From Dehalococcoidia bacterium (lineage in GTDB: Bacteria > Chloroflexota > Dehalococcoidia > SAR202 > UBA826), in contig DTSF01000215.1 in the NCBI GenBank assembly GCA_012965485.1, positions 1-9,374 on the forward strand: a DNA stretch of 9,374 bases. The letters are read 5' to 3'. Below, piece after piece: positions 5,493-9,374 of this stretch. The first letter of the stretch is position 1, and every line of letters begins with the position of its first letter. The position numbers and the translations under genes were made by a program. Under the pieces are notes generated by a model. The model was not told the DNA's origin. It saw nothing but the letters and a program-made list of their open reading frames with translations, and searched no databases.

Positions 5493-8400
5493 TCACCAGT
5501 GCCAGCTTTCCAAGGCGTCAGTCCATTCGTTACTCTTTGAAATCAGCCGAGTTTTAGTACGCTCTATGACAACCACCGTCAAGATAATCAATACGCCCAC
5601 TCCCAAAGCCACCAACGCCCCGTTCAAATCTGATAGTAGGAAAGCAACTTGATAAAGGATATTGAGTATGAATGTTAATATTCCGCCGATAAAGACGGTT
5701 TTGAATTTTGCAAACAACCCCCATAGTGTTAGTAACACACCTTCAATCCCAGTGAGTAGCACAAAGAAAAGAACGTTTTCTTGTGAATATAGTGAAGACT
5801 GGAGAAATGAAGAGCAACCTAAGATTAGGACCCCCAGTATATTGGCTGCGGTACTAAGGTTCGGTTTTGCATTACTTCGCCGAACTTCGAAGAAAGCTAA
5901 AGTTAAGAGATATAAGCCTGCAGGAATAGTGTAGTACTGGATACCTGATAAATCTCTTCCAAGTACTTGTATATACCAGCTAATTAATAAAGAAATTCCG
6001 GCAATGTAACCATTAGTCAAATTTCGTTCCTTAATTGCTTTTCCAAGATAGAGTAATCCCAAGATGGAAATAACCGATGTTGGGGCAAGTAAATTTTCAC
6101 CAGATCCTTGGAATTCAAAGAGGAAAGATAAAAACGTGAATCCTGCGGCAAATAACGCTGTGCGGTGAGCCGAGTTGTTTAGAGGATTGATCCATATTGC
6201 GAGATGAGGTTCTGTTCTAAAGGTTAGAAATTTTCTGATCCCGATTGCGAGCCACCAAAAAACAAAACCTTGCGTTGCCCATCCAACTGCCCGTGTCCCC
6301 CAAGTGCCTCCGACAATTCCGATCGCAAAAATATTTACTAGGAATACCAAGCCCATAGTGAGATAGGGTATGAAGCGAGACTTACTAATAGTAGCGACTA
6401 AAATAGAAAGTATGGCGTATACCACACATACAGTTAACCCTTCCCAGGTGTCCCAGGTTTTCCAGCCAGATAACACAATACTCAGCAGGGCATCGAAAAC
6501 TACAGCCACACCGACTGGAACATAAATTGGTAACAATGAGCGATAGTTTCTGTTGTTAGAATTGAGTTCGTTCTGGAAACATAGGGCGATAAAGAGGGCA
6601 TAAAATACAGTGAAAGCAGAAAGTAGTAATCCGGCGACATTAGTACTGATTTCAAGTCCGGAATAGGTTAATGTTGTGTAAACGGCAGCATGCATTGCCA
6701 CTGAGCAAAGATAAAACCATAGACGGTTTTGGCCTCTAATAACCGCCAATCCAAATCCTGTCGAACCAATCCACCAAACTACAGGTACGAAAAATGGCAA
6801 CCAGGATTGAATTTCAAAAACAAATCGAAGGACGGAAATTATCCATATGGGTATTAGTAACATGGCAGCAAATTTTGCGACGATATGAAATTCAGATAAT
6901 GAGATAGACCGTTCAGGCACCACCTTATTAAAGGTTAATTTTGGTGGTAGCCGTAAGAATAACTTTAAGGAGACCAACTTAGGTTTGATGTAGGCATGGC
7001 GCAGCAACTTTGAAACCGACAGTAGAGACAGAATGATAATTGGCAGAGTAGTCACATAGGATTTGGTAACTATTCCTGATAGCTCTCCTTCCTGATCCTG
7101 TGGCAGCGATAAGATTAGAGAGGTGAATATAAGTAAAATTGACCAAGAAATAACTCCATTGGCGGTGTTGAATTTGCCTTTGATCAATCGCAAGCCCAAA
7201 AGCCCGGCTGCGGCAAGTAAGGCTGCTACCAATGGGCGGAAAGGCTGTGTATCGCAAAATCCACAGTCAATGAAAGATATCGATAAATACTCTGGGATTG
7301 ACGATAAGAAATATAAGCTGCCTGCTATGAGAGGTAGGACTGGGATCCACAGCCAAAGAGTTCCTTGCCATTTATTGGCCATCCAAAAAGCAATTACAGC
7401 TCCTATGATCATGCTGGTTACGCTTGTCCACGTAGGAACATCGTAAGGCATAGAAACGAAAATGATTGTAAGGAGAGAAACCAAAAACCAAGGACGAAGT
7501 ATCGGCCACTCTCGTTCTATTTTATTTAATTCACTAAACCTTAGTTTGAGACCTATATAAAAATATATAAGTCCGATTGGGCTGAGAATTATTTTGATGT
7601 ACGGGGCGGTATGGCCTATCCAGCTATAAAAAAACAAATACGCGGACATAGGGAGGAACAATGCGGCTACATGCTCTAGCCAACGAACTCCGCTGAATCT
7701 AATGCCTAAAACGCAGCTGACTGCTGTTAGAAAGAAAGAAAAAGCTATTGGGCCAGGATGTTGAACTGAATTTCCAAGATAATTTGCGGTGAGAATGAGA
7801 GGAGATGTAATTCCTATCGCAAGCGCTGTCCATAACAGTTGATCTATAGCATTAGTTTGATTGAGGCTATAAATATATTTTCTCAGACACAGAATAATCA
7901 ATGCGATTAAGGGTAGTGCGACGATTGCCCATTCCCATAATTCCCACCTATTCCCAAATGAGGCAATAATTAAAACTGAGGTTATGGTAGATAATATTGC
8001 GGCACCTTGTGTCAATATATGACCTTGGTATCTGTATGCAAGAATAAGCCATATAGGTGTTGCTATCCCGCCGACCATCAGCCATGCCAATGGCTGCAAA
8101 TTTATTTGTAGGTCAATCCCTGGTATTCGGGGATATTCCGTAAGAGGATCAAATGTCAGATAAGCAAGCATTCCAGCGGCGAATATGGACCACACAGCAC
8201 CAATAGTAATAAAGGCAAGGCCAGATAGATGAAGACCAATCTTCCATTTCACTATGTGGCCAATCATGATGAAAGCCAGCATTTGCCCCGTTGCTAACAA
8301 AACCAAATAAGGTCGCAAATTTTGATCTGACCACCAATTTACTAACAGAACTAGAGAACTTACTGTCATAAGTAATATTCCCAGGCCAAGAAAAGTGGAC

Positions 8401-8846
8401 ATGGCATTTTCTGAGAAAAGAGTTGTCCAAAGGCGAGACCAACCAAAGAATGGTGGTCTCGATTCTTCTACAACCGACGAATCTGTGCTTTCCAGGTTTG
8501 GCTGAGGGCTAACGATGATCCTTTTGGATTCGTTATCTGATGTGATCTCAAGGTCATGGGACCTTATGATATCCAATAATCCTGAATCTGATTGGGGCCA
8601 ATTGTCTGACTCTAGAACTTCCTGTAATAAATTAGACAAATACTCGATCCGAGTTGGAGTTTTAAATTTAGATTCAGATTCGAGGATATGATTTAAAGAT
8701 ATCAGTAGTTCTGATTTACGATTTTCAAGGTTAGCCTTGATATCATCGAGCGCTTCTTTTTCAGAGCTTCTAAGGGCATCTATCGAAAAAAGTACGTTCC
8801 GTAATTCTTCCAGAACCATATCAAGATTGGTGTTCGGGGCCGACAT
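5493..8846 (-). CDS. Giant polytopic membrane protein, SCO7613-like, about 32 helices
   Basis: A 1117-residue protein. Residues 1-145 are soluble, charged and helix-prone with possible coiled coil (for example 12-55), followed by an acidic low-complexity linker. From about 148 to the end there are roughly 32 hydrophobic segments with very short loops; the longest loops are near 620-650, and a short tail ends in ESWHW. It is a plasma-membrane protein. The layout resembles the SCO7613 C-terminal-domain and DUF2157-like membrane proteins of Actinobacteria and Chloroflexota, whose function is not established; I claim no transport or enzymatic role. The ATG at 8846 has no good Shine-Dalgarno sequence, and the frame is open upstream to a TAA at 8894-8892. 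A well-initiated zinc-ribbon frame overlaps this start in the other frame, so the true N-terminus may come from there through a +1 shift, giving about 1157 residues. Confidence 0.85.
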   Translation of the reverse strand: MSAPNTNLDMVLEELRNVLFSIDALRSSEKEALDDIKANLENRKSELLISLNHILESESKFKTPTRIEYLSNLLQEVLESDNWPQSDSGLLDIIRSHDLEITSDNESKRIIVSPQPNLESTDSSVVEESRPPFFGWSRLWTTLFSENAMSTFLGLGILLMTVSSLVLLVNWWSDQNLRPYLVLLATGQMLAFIMIGHIVKWKIGLHLSGLAFITIGAVWSIFAAGMLAYLTFDPLTEYPRIPGIDLQINLQPLAWLMVGGIATPIWLILAYRYQGHILTQGAAILSTITSVLIIASFGNRWELWEWAIVALPLIALIILCLRKYIYSLNQTNAIDQLLWTALAIGITSPLILTANYLGNSVQHPGPIAFSFFLTAVSCVLGIRFSGVRWLEHVAALFLPMSAYLFFYSWIGHTAPYIKIILSPIGLIYFYIGLKLRFSELNKIEREWPILRPWFLVSLLTIIFVSMPYDVPTWTSVTSMIIGAVIAFWMANKWQGTLWLWIPVLPLIAGSLYFLSSIPEYLSISFIDCGFCDTQPFRPLVAALLAAAGLLGLRLIKGKFNTANGVISWSILLIFTSLILSLPQDQEGELSGIVTKSYVTTLPIIILSLLSVSKLLRHAYIKPKLVSLKLFLRLPPKLTFNKVVPERSISLSEFHIVAKFAAMLLIPIWIISVLRFVFEIQSWLPFFVPVVWWIGSTGFGLAVIRGQNRLWFYLCSVAMHAAVYTTLTYSGLEISTNVAGLLLSAFTVFYALFIALCFQNELNSNNRNYRSLLPIYVPVGVAVVFDALLSIVLSGWKTWDTWEGLTVCVVYAILSILVATISKSRFIPYLTMGLVFLVNIFAIGIVGGTWGTRAVGWATQGFVFWWLAIGIRKFLTFRTEPHLAIWINPLNNSAHRTALFAAGFTFLSFLFEFQGSGENLLAPTSVISILGLLYLGKAIKERNLTNGYIAGISLLISWYIQVLGRDLSGIQYYTIPAGLYLLTLAFFEVRRSNAKPNLSTAANILGVLILGCSSFLQSSLYSQENVLFFVLLTGIEGVLLTLWGLFAKFKTVFIGGILTFILNILYQVAFLLSDLNGALVALGVGVLIILTVVVIERTKTRLISKSNEWTDALESWHW

Positions 8847-8967
8847 AGGCTTTCTTAGATGTTCTTCGGGGGTAGTTGAAACAGAATGTAGTTAAACTGA
8901 TTCCACAACTTGTACAAAATAGATTCGAACAAGGGTTGTCGTGACCGCAGTTTTCACATCTAGCCAT
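8821..8967 (-). CDS. Zinc-ribbon ORF overlapping the membrane protein start, possibly its displaced N-terminus
   Basis: A 48-residue frame beginning MARCENCGHD, with cysteines at 4, 7, 18 and 21 (CxxC-x10-CxxC), a typical zinc-ribbon pattern, plus C13 and C29. Translation initiation looks real: GAAGGA (8980 to 8975) is 7 nt before the ATG, far better than the site before the downstream ATG at 8846. After residue 33 the sequence loses family character (RRTSKKAYVGPEHQS) and stops at TGA 8823-8821, inside the membrane-protein gene. The two frames are both open between 8891 and 8824. A +1 shift at the C run 8872-8868 would read P33 then EEHLRKP and on into MSAPNT. Proteins like the downstream one commonly start with such a ribbon, so this is probably one gene split by an indel or joined by recoding. 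Alternatively it is a separate small zinc protein with coupled translation. Confidence 0.65.
   Translation of the reverse strand: MARCENCGHDNPCSNLFCTSCGISLTTFCFNYPRRTSKKAYVGPEHQS
8868..8872 (-). other. Five-C run: candidate +1 frameshift or indel site
   Basis: On the minus strand the zinc-ribbon frame reads TAC-CCC-CGA-AGA here. Skipping one C gives CCC-GAA-GAA and enters the membrane-protein frame. CCC-C is a proline codon run on which +1 slippage is known, and the next two zero-frame codons are CGA and AGA, often rare arginine codons that can pause ribosomes. It is the longest homopolymer in the zone where both frames are open, so a one-base sequencing error is an equally simple explanation. 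Confidence 0.45.
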
Positions 8968-9062
8968 ATAATTGTCCTTCGCCTATTTTCAACAACCGTG
9001 ATTTTGAAACCACCTGGAACCATTATTGCAAGAAAACGAACAGGAACTATGCGAATTTTGGA

Positions 9063-9091
9063 ACAATTATTAAGAAGATTACTGATGTCAA
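9063..9091 (-). promoter_or_regulatory. Weak candidate promoter before the zinc-ribbon/membrane gene
   Basis: A perfect TTGACA (9091 to 9086, minus strand) is followed at 17 nt by AATTGT (9068 to 9063), which matches TATAAT at only 3 of 6 positions. AATAAT (9071 to 9066) is a better box but only 14 nt away. The location, about 100 nt before the zinc-ribbon start and past the stop of the preceding gene, is right for a promoter. Nothing else is supportable in 8968-9140. Confidence 0.28.
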
Positions 9092-9140
9092 ATACTGTAC
9101 CCGGTGGGTTGCACTAAACCAGTTGACTTTTCTTGCGGAT

Positions 9141-9374
9141 TTAATCAGAGATAGCTATGAGATAGACGGATAAGCCGGCGGATCCTGATTCGAATCTCTC
9201 ATAATATTGATTTGATGGTCCCATGGACATACCCTTATGAAATGTTTCCGTATCGAGCCATTTTTCCCCATCTTTTGCTAAAAAGACTATTCGGTCTAAA
9301 TCAATAGATTCTGATTCTAACCATTCTTTATTCAAATCAAAAGCGATAACTGTGAAAATGTTCTCATCCACACC
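9141..9374 (-). CDS. C-terminal part of an unidentified leftward gene
   Basis: The frame is open from the right edge to a TAA at 9143-9141, giving 77 visible residues. A GTG near the edge (9371) could be read as a start, but the frame continues past the edge and no ribosome binding site can be seen, so a truncated gene is more likely. The composition is protein-like: alternating hydrophobic strands (FTVIAFDL, RIVFLAK, LSVYLIAIS), many acidic residues, no membrane helix and no cysteine. It looks like the end of a beta-rich soluble or secreted domain. I do not recognise the family. It is on the same strand as the zinc-ribbon/membrane gene, 173 nt away. Confidence 0.6.
   Translation of the reverse strand, partial: GVDENIFTVIAFDLNKEWLESESIDLDRIVFLAKDGEKWLDTETFHKGMSMGPSNQYYERFESGSAGLSVYLIAISD

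Noticed and set aside
7123..7446. 107-codon plus-strand frame opposite the giant membrane protein
   Set aside because: Shadow of a strongly coding minus-strand gene; low-complexity polar translation with no motif. The same applies to the frames at 5662-5934, 6979-7257 and 8149-8442.
9369..9371. GTG as true start of the right-edge gene
   Set aside because: The frame stays open to the window edge and no upstream sequence is available; a truncated C-terminal part is the simpler reading.
1..9374. CRISPR array, insertion sequence, prophage, tRNA or defence system
   Set aside because: No regularly spaced repeats, transposase or integrase motifs, tRNA-like cloverleaf or nuclease/toxin genes were seen on either strand.

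Overview
The window reads as ordinary bacterial chromosome, moderately AT-rich, with compact genes, short operon gaps and Shine-Dalgarno sites of the GGAG/GAAGGA type. I saw no CRISPR array, transposase, phage gene, rRNA or tRNA. Three of the gene families (luciferase-like flavin/F420 oxidoreductase, acyl-CoA dehydrogenase, enolase-superfamily dehydratase), together with a very large SCO7613-like membrane protein, would fit a marine Chloroflexota (SAR202-type) genome. Published work on that clade reports expansions of flavin monooxygenases and enolase-superfamily enzymes. This placement is inference from gene content only, with no marker gene to support it.

Layout, left to right. Positions 1-354 hold the first codons of a leftward gene leaving the window, with a good promoter (TTGACA-N17-TAAAGT) lying over a nested palindrome, followed by a mostly uninformative stretch. 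A leftward METTL27-like SAM methyltransferase (355-993) is divergent from a rightward three-gene unit: luciferase-like oxidoreductase (1124-1975), acyl-CoA-dehydrogenase-fold flavoprotein (1978-3141; 2-nt gap) and a CPPED1-like metallophosphoesterase (3161-3988; 19-nt gap). A 213-nt convergent gap with a long hairpin separates this unit from a leftward enolase-superfamily gene (4202-5383). That gene has its own promoter, with the same hexamers and spacing as the one at the left edge. Upstream of it on the same strand is a leftward gene for an approximately 32-helix membrane protein (5493-8846). The right end holds the C-terminus of an unidentified leftward gene (9141 to the edge).

The most interesting feature is at 8821-8967. 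A short reading frame with a good ribosome binding site encodes a four-cysteine zinc ribbon (CxxC-x10-CxxC) and runs, in the other frame, into the start of the giant membrane protein. Membrane proteins of the SCO7613 type often carry just such a zinc ribbon at their N-terminus. A single +1 shift at a run of five C (minus strand) would join both frames into one protein of about 1157 residues. This is either a sequencing/assembly indel, a real mutation, a programmed +1 frameshift (CCC-C followed by CGA-AGA codons), or a split two-protein arrangement with overlapping translation.

The two flavoenzymes of the rightward unit are tightly coupled and probably act on a common substrate, for example in oxidation or degradation of an organic acid or thioester. 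The enolase-superfamily protein would be a sugar-acid dehydratase by family, but its usual first metal-ligand aspartate appears to be glycine, so its reaction is uncertain.
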